From: Fomitopsis serialis
Lineage: Eukaryota; Basidiomycota; Agaricomycetes; Polyporales; Fomitopsidaceae
Length of the DNA: 64,000 nt
Assembly (NCBI RefSeq): GCF_022376445.1
Contig: NW_025955150.1
Location: 1-64,000, forward strand
Direction of reading: 5' to 3'
Below the pieces are notes generated by a model, which saw nothing but the letters and a program-made list of their open reading frames with translations, was not told the origin of the DNA and searched no databases. Below, piece after piece: positions 10,924 to 21,752 of this stretch (its first letter is position 1; each line of letters starts with the position of its first letter). A program made the position numbers and the translations under genes.

Positions 10924-13082
10924 TTACTTCGCTCTCTTCGGACGACCCGAGGGCTCTTCCGGTGTTTCTGCTTCCTCGGGGCTTGGCCTCTTTTGTCCAC
11001 GCGATGGCGGGCGGCGCTCGTCTTCCGGGGCCACAAGAGTGGCACGACTCCCACTTGATTTCGGTTTGCGACCTCGTCCCCGACGCGACGCACCCTTTCT
11101 GACCCCCTTTGAAGCCTTGGTCTGGGCTCGAGGTTCGTCGTCACTAGGAGGCGAAGTGTCCGAGTGGGTTGCGGATCCAGGTACGTGCGCATCGTCCTGC
11201 GCGGGCTGGACGGGATCGTCTGCCATCTTCTCACCCTGCTGATCGATTCGCTGGTGGTTTGAACAGAATCAGCCTCCGTGCTGTTCGAAGAACGCAGTAC
11301 ATGACTCACCTTTCCGTCGTCCTCAGCCGCTGGTTCGTCACTTAATCCGCCTTGGAGCGGTTCCGACTCGGCGAGCACGGCTCGCCGGACGCCGTCGGGT
11401 TGTTCGACATCGAGGCTTAGCTCAGGTCGCTCGTTGACCATCGCTGGTTCGTCGTTGGACCCGTCTTGCAGCGGCAGCGGCTCGGAGCCAGCAGCTCGTG
11501 CGATGTCATCGACCTGTTCAACGTCGACACCGCATTCAGCCGGTGAATGTTCTACGGATGGCCGTGGCGCCTCAAGGCGACCGTCGGGCGGATGACGAAT
11601 GGCCTCTTCGGTGTCGGCATTGCCAGCTGCGGGCTCTTCCACCTGGACGATTGCCTCGTCCGACGGCACGGCGACGTCCCGCTGTCGCTGTGCGACGACG
11701 CGCAGGGCTGGAGCTACGCCCTGCGGTTGTTGAGGTACGTCCTGCGAGAGCAGGATTCTGCCTGAGCTCTGATCGGGCTGAGGATCTCGGGGGTGACTAT
11801 TGAGTACAGGCCGACCCACCTCATTGCCGTCTGCAGGGTGTTCCACCCGTAGTACTCTCTCCGATGACACAGGGACATCTGGTGAGGCTTGAGAAACGTT
11901 CCGCGCGGGTTGAGGGCCGCCTGAAATCTGTTCCGGGTCCCCGGTAGTATCAGGGCCTGCACCGGGAAGAGGCTCGACAACGCGCTCCTGTGTGGCTGGC
12001 CGAGGAGCGGATGGGTTGGCCGCACGGGGTGTGAGACCACCCGTGTCGAGCACGTAGTCATCCAGCGTCTTGATGAGGGGCTGGGCGACGACCCGCTGGG
12101 CAAGGTGGTCGCGCCCTCGTTTTCCGGCACTCATCCTGAGCTAGTGAGCCCAAACAAACAGACAACAATGTAGCATACTTACAAACTGCGGTTAGACGTT
12201 CCGTCGTCTCGCACTTTTCCCATGTACACAAAGATCTCGGCGCCAGTTTGTTCAACCCATGAATCAATGGCGGTGCGCATGCTCAGGCACAGCCGAGCGA
12301 GAAGACTGAAGAGTGTGAGCGAGGGAACGCATTGGGGAGAACACCAGCACTCACTCATGCTCCATAGGTGCCTCTTCCTCCTCATCCTCTTGTCCTTCTT
12401 CGTCCCCTTCACTCTCCTCAGCGCCTGCCACACGAGACGCACGCGCACCCTTCTCCCTTGCCGAGGCTTCTTCATACCGTTGCCATACGTCCGGCTGGGT
12501 CAATTTAACCTCCTCGATGATGGCGGAGATAGCCACATTCAACGCCGTCCTTCGGTCACCTGGGGCAAGCTTGCCTTGAGCATCAACAACGTCTTTGCCA
12601 ATGCCAGGATGGTCCCGAACATATAAGTCGCGCGCACTCGACGCGCGCGACCGCCGGCCTTTCGCGGGAGGCTGTGGTTGGAAACGAAGTAGCGCAGGGG
12701 CCATGTTCCTCTGCGCGTCGATCCAGTCCTTATGATTCTGAGCCCACCGAAGAATGCTCTAGTGGATGACGTCTGAGCGTCGCATAGAATAGAGAACGTT
12801 GAGACTCACCCCCGGCCTTCCATTGCACCGCTCTGCGCGCGCTTCTTCTGTCTCGTAACCCTGAAATTTGCCTTTCTTGTACACAGGTTTGAGGATTTGG
12901 GGATCGAATTCTTGATCGAAGGCGATGGCGACGTCCTGGGCCACAGCCTTGTACTCGGCGTCCGGGTCAGCGTCCCTCCAAGCGGCCACCATCTTGTTCA
13001 CGAGCCATTGGTGCTGGTTGATGCCCTTGCGCGGGTCAACAACGCAAGCGAGGCACTTGGGCGCGGCACCGGTTTTCGTCAT
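10924..13082 (-). CDS. Hypothetical protein, 646 aa, five exons
   Basis: Start ATG 13080-13082 (MTKTGAAPKCLACVVDP). Exons 13082-12810, 12758-12355, 12305-12183, 12135-11310 and 11238-10924 sum to 1,941 bp (647 codons with the stop), so all phases close. The N-terminal 90 residues form the most gene-like domain (KCLACVVDPRKGINQHQW, then AWRDADPDAEYKAVAQ and AIAFDQEFDP), of a kind I associate with repeated lineage-specific polypore proteins. The second exon ends in a Glu/Asp-rich tract. The fourth is long, Pro/Glu-rich and disordered. The C-terminus is Arg/Lys-rich (RRGRGRKPKS, RPKRAK) and could be a nuclear-localisation signal. Function unknown. Confidence 0.75.
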
Positions 13083-13331
13083 AGTGAGGGTAGTCGGTGA
13101 TCGGGAGAGGGTATGAGTGGTGAGGTCGACACTTTTTATGTGAGATTTTCGCCACCAATCTCGGAGGCCACATCTGGACGAAAGCGGCGAACATTAGCAA
13201 ACGAAAACAAAGACACGACAAAGCCACTCAGGGGTCCGTGAATGTCAAAGCGTGGTACACCGCGCGCCACACTGCCGTCCACACGAGGGGTCGCGATCAA
13301 GGTTGACTTTATTGGCACGTTCGTTCTACTG
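13083..13331. other. Short intergenic spacer
   Basis: Nothing coding seen. It holds the upstream region of the gene starting at 13082 and the 3' flank of the gene ending at 13332. Confidence 0.5.
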
Positions 13332-15604
13332 TTACACGGTACATGACAGGAGCGGAGTGGTGACGAGGCGTACAGGTGGGCAGGGGAGGCGATGGAACTG
13401 TTCGGTGAAGGTCTGTACGTAGAACCGGATCGCTCGCACCTCAATATCATCGAAGACATGCGTCTTCTCACACGTCGCGATAGCGTCCTTGTCAGCCCGT
13501 AAGGACTCCGGGAAATTGGGCCACAAACTCATGACGTCCACGAAGGCACGTAAGTTTGCGCGACGACCCAGCCAGCCGTCCTGACCAGCGGTGATCCAAC
13601 AATACACGGGCTCGCCTACGTCAACCGTCGTAACGGCGGAGTGCTGGGATGGCGTATGCCAGACACTAGAAACGACCTGTTCGCGCTCCCACTTGCGGAA
13701 CACATCGCCCGAGTAATCGACCAGGCGGCTGTCGAGCGCTCTGAGTTCGCAGCGCCAATTGGCTTCGTAAAGCTCCCAAATGACGAGGCGAAGGTACTCC
13801 TCGTCGGTTTTTGCCCGGTCAAGGCTCACCTCGACACCTCGGTACATCGCACATTGTGTGTCTGTGTAGGACACCAAGCCTCCGCCCTTCGCAAACAGTG
13901 CGCGGACAGCTTCCCGTCGTTCAACATGCCACTCCGGCTTGCGGTGCCCTGCCGTTGAAGCGCTCTGAGCGTCTCTGTTCGACGGCCCTTGGTCGAGGGC
14001 TAGACCATTCCCCAACCGATCAGATTGAGGTCCGATGGCCTGCTTGGTATTCTTCCGCTGACGTTCTTCGATGGCATCGCAGTTATAATCTCCGTAAAGG
14101 GTGTGGCGCCACTCGGCGATTCGCAATGGCGCCCCGTCGATCGAAGAGTCAATGAGTCGGAGCTTGCAGAACTGCCATATCCGGGCAAAGTTATGGAGGT
14201 ATCGGGCTTTGTTCGTCTTCGCGTTGTCGATCACAAAAGGCGGCGGCAGATAGTATTCGAGAGCGACCGGGGGAGGAAACGGCAAGGGAGAGACCCCGGT
14301 CAAAGCGGTGCGCCAGCTCGGGCTCAGCTCGACAACGTCAGGGCTGGGTGGCTGGAAGGTTGTGGCTGGGTGGGGCTCAGACGGCTTTCCACCAGAGCGC
14401 TTCCCCCGAGATTTGTGTCCCCTTTTCTTGCTGTTGTGCGTAGCTGGGCCCACGTTCTGGGCCTTCGGTATCACGGTAAAGGCGCCATCGTCTCCCTTGC
14501 AACGCTTCGCCTCTCGCTCGGCTCCCTCCGTGCGAGCCACAGCGTGTAGCTTCGGCAACGCGGACGAGCACACCAGGTTGCTAATAAACAACACCGATGG
14601 CTGCGTCCACTTGCCGGGATCCTGATGGGTTCCGTCGGGGTCGTACCATGACTTCGGGACTCTGGGCCACGCTGGGCTCGAGTTGAGCGTGTCTGACCAC
14701 ATGCGGGGCTCCACGACCTTCTGTATGACGACGTCGCGTGTCCACGGCTGTATGAGCCAAAAGGGTATCCCCAGGCGATGCAAAAGCTGGGCCGCAGGCA
14801 CCGAGCGCACGAAGGCCCCGAGAACTGGCAAGGCGCGGTAACGTTGAGACTTCGGGTCTGCCATACGCGGGGCGACCTCGTTGTGATAGATAGTGAGGCC
14901 GCAGAGCTCCAAGATGAGGCGGTGCGCCAGGCGGCCGGTGACGAGGGCGTGTAGGCGAGTAGTAGGCAGCGTTTTGAGCCGATCGACCGCATTCCTTAAT
15001 AGCACGGAGAGAACCGTACCCAGTCGTATATCCATCAAGGACTGTCCAAACCATGCGAGCCGGTCGCGATTCTGTGCCGAGCGTTCCGCGTCATCGTATT
15101 GAGCAATCACTCGAGTCGCAATGGCGCTCAGCTCTCCTAGTACGTCCGCGTTCAAGAACCCGAAGGCGGATACGCCGCAAGACTTGTCTTCTTCCCAAGC
15201 ATAGTATCCGAACCCGTCATAGACCTGGTCCCCTGGAGCCCGGCAGCCCGACTCTCTAGTTGGGATGCACGCATGATGTATGGAGGTCGCGTTGTACAGT
15301 TGCGGCCACCGAGTATATTCTTGGGGGCCCCATAGGCCGTCCTCGAACGTGATGATATTGCGTCCCGAAATCCGCGGGAATTCCGGGATCCAGTTGGCGT
15401 ATGGCGTCGTAATGATATTGCAGCTGTCGCCGGCGTCGGCGGCACATAACCCATCAGTCGGTTTAAGGGGCTGGCGCCATTCTGCCGTCCAGGACGGTAA
15501 GCCAAGTTCGGAGTCAGCGTCGTAAATCACGTACGTTCGCGGGGCGTCACACTCAGGACGAAGTCAGTGGTACCTGTAGGACGGTCGAGATTTGCGTCCG
15601 CCAT
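13332..15604 (-). pseudogene. Member of a large unnamed polypore family, start out of frame with the body
   Basis: One uninterrupted frame of 732 codons runs from about 15530 to the stop at 13332. Its landmarks are YDADSELGLPSW, ADAGDSCNIITTPY, WGPQEYTRWPQLY, HRLGIPFWLIQPW near residue 255, and a basic KKRGHKSRGKRSGG linker. The architecture looks like a very common uncharacterised Agaricomycete family; no enzyme motif is visible. The only sensible ATG (15602-15604, MADANLDRPTG) is in another frame, which stops right after PRERT. In the body frame the same place reads PRTYV. A single-base indel near 15,535-15,575 would explain this. An intron skipping YDADSELG would also restore the frame but would delete a conserved-looking block. 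Hence pseudogene or sequence error. Confidence 0.6.
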
Positions 15605-15843
15605 CGTGTGCAAATGACGCTGAAGAGTACAAGGCTTAGGTAGGAGAAGTCGACATGAGAGCCAATCGTGACTTACATGCGGAGGATACAATCAGACGTG
15701 CACGCGCGTGGTGAGCTCGCCTCAACCTCTGCCTGCAGCGCGACGGATCAGACATCCTCTAATGAGCACGCGTAGCACGGTAATGGTAACCTAGTGAGCA
15801 TACATACCTGAAGACCTAGTGCGTTCGGACGCGATGACGGATA

Positions 15844-16216
15844 TAGGTGGAGGTGTAGTTGCGGAGGGAAGTCCCGGGCAGCAGATACACCGCGCCCTGG
15901 CCAGTGTCGCGCAGGAAGATCGCAATCTAACCTGTGACGCAGATCACTGTGTCGAAGGGGGAAGACAGAGCAAGAGGCTAGATGACAGGAATGGTTGAAG
16001 TAGCGGAGAGGTGAGCGACGAGAGCGCCAGTAGGTGGTAGTGTAGTTGTGGAGAGAAGTGCCGGGGCAGCAGACACGCCGCGCCCTGGCCAGTGTCGCGC
16101 AGGAAGATCGAAATCTAACCTGTGACGCAGATCACTGTGTCGAAGAGGGAATACAGAGCAAGACACAGGCAATAGGAATGGTTGAAGTAGCGGAGAGGTC
16201 CACGACGAGAGCGCCA
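15844..16216. repeat. Tandem direct duplication, about 187 bp x 2
   Basis: 15844-16030 and 16031-16216 are adjacent copies that are clearly homologous along their length, with scattered substitutions. Both begin TAGGTGG and end ACGAGAGCGCCAG. No coding potential. It lies upstream of the gene starting at 15604. Confidence 0.85.
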
Positions 16217-16373
16217 GAGTGACTGAAGGAGAAGGAGTTCGGACTTCGCAGCGGAGACATGTCCACGGGCGCCTGACCCACAACTCTCACTCGCACGCTC
16301 AGCGCTCAGTACTCAGTACCCAGTCTCCACCCCGCCGACATATCCTTCGTCGACAACTTCTGGTCGTTCCTAG

Positions 16374-16694
16374 GCTACAACCGTCTGGCGTCTTCCCGGT
16401 CATCCGCTTTGGTTTCGACCATGCGTCGATGACCGGGCGGGAAGCTCCTGCTCTTGACGAGCAGTTGAGCCACCCTGCTCGTCCCGCCTACAACACCGTA
16501 TCCGCCCCACTGCTCTCTCTTGCTCATTGTGATCGTCAACCGGCAGCCTCCATCCCTTCGACTACAGCCTCCGTCAGGACTACAACCGTCCAGCCTTCGA
16601 CGCCTTCATTGCTCAAGAGCCCGGTCGTCCGTCTTGGTTTCGACCATGTGTCGTGACCGGGCGGGAAGCTCCTGTTCTTGACGAGCAGTAGAGC
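16374..16694. repeat. Second direct repeat pair, about 100 bp
   Basis: 16374-16470 and 16580-16694 share CTACAACCGTC, then TGGTTTCGACCATG, GACCGGGCGGGAAGCTCCTG and TTGACGAGCAGT in the same order. The unit is independent of the 187-bp duplication just to the left. Non-coding. Confidence 0.75.
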
Positions 16695-17644
16695 GGCCCT
16701 CATCAATATTGCGCTCCCTCTATCATCCCGGATGCGGCAGGTTTGGGCTGCAACTTCCAGGAGTGCGGAGAACACTACTCAGAAGGTGTATATCGGTACC
16801 ACGGTGCGCGAGCCCACCATCGCTTTCATTGATCTGTCTAAGTATATAACAGCTACATAAGTATCTCGCGCGCGTCCATGACTAGCGTATCGTCCATCCG
16901 AGCAATACCATACATGCGATGCTACCGTGAGTGCGTTCAACTCCGCGCATGCCCTTATGCCAACTCCCAGTCCAGATCCCTTGTCGCCAGACTACGCTCA
17001 GGATTGGAATATTCCCCGAGTGACGCATAAATCGCCCTGATTCGTCCATGTGTACGTCTCTTGTGGATGAACACCGTTTCCACCAGTCCGTTGATTTGCT
17101 AACACGCACACTCCAGCTACTTTCTCTGCGGTCGTCTGGTGATACCGGCGCCCTTTGACTCCTCGCCTCATACAAATTGAATCTAAGGTACATCCATGCT
17201 CATAAGCATGTCACTCGTGTTAACGATTTTTCTGTGTCTAGCCATATCCCTTTCTCTACCTACTGGTGATTGCTACGTCATGCGAGGAATGTCCGGATCG
17301 TGCACTGATGAATGTAACGTAGTAGTTGCGGGATGCTAAAGCTCGCTGTCTCCCGCTGTTCGTATGTCAGAAGGACGTCGTAGCGCGATTACCTCTGATT
17401 GTCGGTGTATGCGATATGACTCTATAATCGCACATTGGCGTAACCAATGTGCCGCTGCAACTCGCGCTTTGACCGTGCGCGATCATTCGCCTCCAATGCA
17501 CTCGCGCGTTGTGTTGGTAACGCGTGTGCCACCCCTGTGTGCTTTGACCGTCGACAACCTGGTCTCGGGTGGCTGGTACTTCGTCCCGGGTCACTGTCTT
17601 CCTACACCGCGCCACATTCCCTATACCGTCTCCTGCCCACCCCA
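16695..17644. other. Non-coding spacer before the KDZ transposase
   Basis: No gene supported. It probably includes the 5' end of the KDZ element at 17645, but I could not find a terminal inverted repeat matching the DNA beyond 21,167. Confidence 0.4.
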
Positions 17645-20600
17645 ATGCCGAAAGCCAAACGTAAGAAGGCCACGCCCTACGTATACGCGGATGACGGGGG
17701 CCAGTCGATACCTGATGGGCCGGAGACGGTTTGGATTACTGGAGAAGGGAAGGAGAAAGTCGAGTACCTGTCGCCAGGCCTGCGTTTCGAGAAGCGCGCC
17801 ACTGCCAATACACACCCGACAGACGCGCCCCTTCCCTCCCTTCTTGCATACGCCGCAGGCAACGACGCCGACACCACGATTCACGACCTACCGGAAGATC
17901 CTGTGGGTCAGGACACCCCCGCCGCTGAAGAGGAGCCGAAGAAGCCTGCGAAGGTAAAGAGATACTCACCTTGTTCCGACCGTGTCACTGACGAATGAAG
18001 CAGACTGTTCATTCAGTGACGACAACCTTCCTGAACCACTGGGCGCAGAAACTGCTCGACATCTTCCGGAGCCACGAGACCGACCCGACCGTTGGCAAGC
18101 CTTGTTACGAGTGCCACGTCCACGACGCGCTCTTCCGCTGCACGGACTGTTTCAACAGCCCCATCTTTTGTCGTGAGTGCATCGTCGCCGGCCACAAATG
18201 GAACCCTCTCCACCGAGTGGAGCGATGGAACGGCTCCTTCTTCGAACGCACTCAGCTCTCGGATCTCGGGCTGTCTTCGCGCTGGGCCACTATGGGGAAG
18301 CGTGTCCTACGACCTTCGACGAACCTCCGAGCCAGCTGACCGTCGTGCACACGACAGGCATATGCACGTTGACCGTGCAGTACTGCCATTGTCTCAAGGA
18401 TGGTCACAAACAAATGGCACGACCTCTGCAGCTGTGGGATGCGGCGCTGTGGCCGGCATCGTTCTCTCGGCCCAAGACCGTGTTTACCCGCCATGTACTT
18501 CGCACCTTCACGCAGTTGACGTGCCAGGCCAAGACATCCGCCCACGACTTCATAGGGACGCTACGGAGACTCACCTCAAACGCCTTCTTTGACGATGTGA
18601 AGGTATGTGCGTATTCAGCACCGCTTTATAATCCGCTGACTTTGATCCAACAGGACCGTTACCGCGAGTTCATGACAGCGCATCGCCAATTCCATTACAT
18701 CCATACCCTCAAACGCTTCGGTGTGGATGTCAGACGCAAGCTCGACCCCGGTTGCCTGGCGGTGCGCTGTCCAGCGTGTCCACAACCGGGCGTCAACTTG
18801 GACCCTCTTTGGGAGGAACGCCCACAAACCGAGCGATACAGGGACGCGCTGCACTACGCAAAGGACGGAAATTTTCACCTGAGTCAGCACGACAAGCAAA
18901 TGGATCACGACGACTTCCCTCTGACGAACGGCGCGCAGTACTATGTAGACTCTGACGAGTACGGCGAGTTTCTCAACAAAACCAAAGTCTACGAAGATGT
19001 TCAAGAAGAAACAACGACCTGTAGCAATTTCAACGCCCTCTCCGAACGTTACAAAGGCAAAATCAAGACGGGACAAGTAGCTTTATCCTGCACTCGTCAC
19101 GGCTTCGTTATTCCCTGTGGCACGGTCGACCTGCACATCGGCGAACGTTACGCGAACGTTGATTATGCGACGCTCTCTGGCCTTCGGTGGTACCATTCTT
19201 TACGCTTGATCATTGGGTCCTATGATGTGAACTGTAAGTACGGTATCAAGTGGTGGGATCGCCTCAAGAAGATCGCTTCCATCCTACCCCAAGTCCCTGG
19301 CGTCTCACTTCCGCAGGAGGCGTGGCCGATCATTCTACGCTGCGTCCCAAATGGCATCTACCATCTCACACGGGTCTGTGCCGCTTCCTCTTCTCATTCT
19401 ACTACACCCCTGGCGTCGGAAACACGGACGGCGAGGCGGTCGAGAGGCGTTGGGCTGCCATGAACGCCATTGGTCGATCCGTTCGCGAAATGGGCCCGGG
19501 GCATCGGCAAGATGTTATTGATGCCCACAACTCCGACTTCAATGCGCAGAAGACATTCAAGATATGTGAGTGCATTCCCGGACCGTAGTATGGCGATCAT
19601 TGACGCCATTCTAGCTCGGCATTTGGAGACGAAGCTCAAGGACGCACTAACAAACCTCAGTGACCACCAGACAGAACTAGACGACCTGGAGACCACGCTG
19701 ACATTAAATAATCGTCCGCTTGCTGAGTGGAAAGCCGCTGAAGCCGAGTACATCGTTCAAATCACCGATCCAAGAATTGATCGTCACAGGATCAAAATCC
19801 CATACCAGGTAGCTGTCGATGAAGGTGAGTCGCGTTGTTGAGTTGAACGGGCCCTGAGCTCAACGGGTTTAGCACCATCGACCCAAGACATTATCGCACG
19901 ACTCAAGGAAGAGGACGCAGCCGAGCGCGACGCCGAGATGGATAGACGAGGGGTGAAGCGGAAGGCGGCGGGTATGGAAGACGAGGCAGGGGGAGTGACA
20001 GTTCGCAGGCGAGGTCTGGGCGACCTTCTCTTGGACGCGATCGCACTGGAACATCTACAGTGAGTGAACACGACACCTGGGTGTCTATGGATAGGTGACA
20101 GCCGAGAACAGGGAAACCTTAAAGAGGAAGGTGCGAGAATACGAGAAGGAGCCGTCATCCGAGATGTACAACGAGATCGACAACGAACGGGACAAGCTCC
20201 ATACCAAGCAGCAAGATTGGCTGATGTGGCAAGCCCAAGTGATGGGCGCGACATTGCTCATCCTGGAGGAGGAACTCCGCCACTGCGAGTGGCCAAGTCG
20301 CACTATTGTGGATGCAGAAGATGTCATTCTGCTGGTTCCCTCCGCATACCCCCAACCCGTTCGCAAGCACGCCCTCTTCCGACGTTTCGTGTCGGCTGAG
20401 CGGCGCCTCCGCGTGGCTCATGCCGAAGACCTCCTAAAGAAAATCCGACAAAAGCTTCATTTCGAAGCGTTCTTTCGTGCCCAAAACGCGGGCTCGTATG
20501 GTCAGCAAGCCCACACAAGGTACGCGAAGTTGAAGGAGACCGAGAGGGCGAAAATCCAGTCGCTACGACAGGAGTACGAATTCACCAGAACAAGGGTCGT

Positions 20601-21167
20601 TCGACTGGCCTCGGCGGAGGATCCTTGCTCATTGGAACCTCTGACGGAGCAGCAGTGTCGCCCGCCAGTCATTGCCGATGAGAACACAGGTCGCCGAAAT
20701 GAGCGTGTGACATGGCTTTGGCGGGACAACACATACCACGGCGCCGGAGCATTGGACAAGTGGGCACTAGAAGGTGACTCTCTGCAATAGTACCTGTCGA
20801 ATGCACACTGACGTTCTTCATGCAGCGGCGCGCATCGAGTGGTTCCGGGCGAGTGCACGTGTATCGAGATGGACGGAAGAAGTCGCACTCGTGAAGGCGG
20901 AGATGCAGCGAGTGCAACGATTCTTTCAGCACTCGAAGGAGACGTGGGACAAGCGCGCCAAGCAGCTGTGTATGACCATCAGCGAGCGTGGTGCAGCAGC
21001 ATATGCGGCAAGGTATGTGACTCATTTTACTCACTGCTGCGACGATTCACGGGGCCACCCCTAGGCAGGCAGCCATGTACTCTCGGCTGCTTACTGAAGC
21101 GCGAGCGAGGTTTCCCGAGTCAGAGCATGTGGACCCAATGACCACTGCACCGGATGCAGTGGCATGA
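17645..21167 (+). pseudogene. KDZ-superfamily transposase with CxC2 domain, frameshifted
   Basis: Start ATG 17645 (MPKAKRKKATPY). After an intron ending at 18003, the CxC2 cysteine domain reads CYECHVHDALFRC, CTDC, FCREC, then HKWNPLHRVE. It is followed by the transposase region: LTVVHTTGIC, CPACPQPGVNLDP, ERYANVDYATLSG, SYDVNCKYG, then RPKWHLPSHTGLC, TPGVGNTDGEAVERRWAAMN and MGPGHRQDVIDAHN. The C-terminal part is coiled coil and ends with AARIEWFRASARVSRWTEE and YSRLLTEARARFPES; the stop is at 21165-21167. Several 45-60 bp introns are clean. Two breaks are visible: one base is off near 18,265-18,285 (LSDLGL versus FALGHYGEACP) and another frame change lies at 19,300-19,350. The copy is probably inactive unless these are sequencing errors. 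Confidence 0.85.
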
Positions 21168-21752
21168 TATCTTTATGGACTACACTGCGTACTACATTTT
21201 GTATTAGAAGTCGTGCTAAATACACCACTATGTTCGGCACTACACCGTCCACTATGGCATGTGCTAACTGTCGGCGCTAACCCGCGCACTAGGGATCGGG
21301 GTAAGGTGCGCACTAAAAGGCGGGATACGTCTCGCGCTACAAATTACACTATATATTTGGGTAACTCGTAGGCTCCCTGTCGGGGCCCCAGGAGCTAGCA
21401 ATGGAAGGATGTGGACAATATTAGTGGACGAGGAGTGGGGGGCAAAGTATGTTATTTGGACAATATTGTCGGGAAAAGGTACCTTGCTAGGTGCATCTAT
21501 TGTGGCACGACAAGCATATCGACGAGTCCTGACAAAGATCTGCAGACCCTCTCGCCGCCGTCCGCGCATTCTACTCGCCCTTCAAGGTGCTCGCGAACTC
21601 GCCACTGACGAGCCCGCCCGCACCGGAGTCGACCGTCTTGCCCGTCCTGCAAGACAATATTTATTCATTGTGGGTACGTCTGGGCACAACGAGCATATCG
21701 GCGAGCCATGACAAATATCTGCAGGCCCTTGGGGTACAGGAACTGCGAGAGG
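21168..21752. repeat. Spacer with direct repeats between KDZ and nuclease genes
   Basis: 21,170-21,350 is rich in short motifs such as ACTACAC and GCGCACTA and may be the 3' end of the KDZ element. A roughly 50-bp direct repeat occurs at about 21,506-21,556 and 21,682-21,732 (CATATCG.CGAG, TGACAAA, TCTGCAG in order). GGACAATATT occurs twice near 21,412 and 21,458. No gene. Confidence 0.5.

Noticed and set aside
16219..16656. 145-codon plus-strand open frame
   Set aside because: It crosses the two copies of a non-coding direct repeat, has low-complexity composition and no splice or domain support.
17645..21167. Terminal inverted repeats for the first KDZ copy
   Set aside because: I compared the flanks by eye and found no matching ends or target duplication, so only the gene is annotated.
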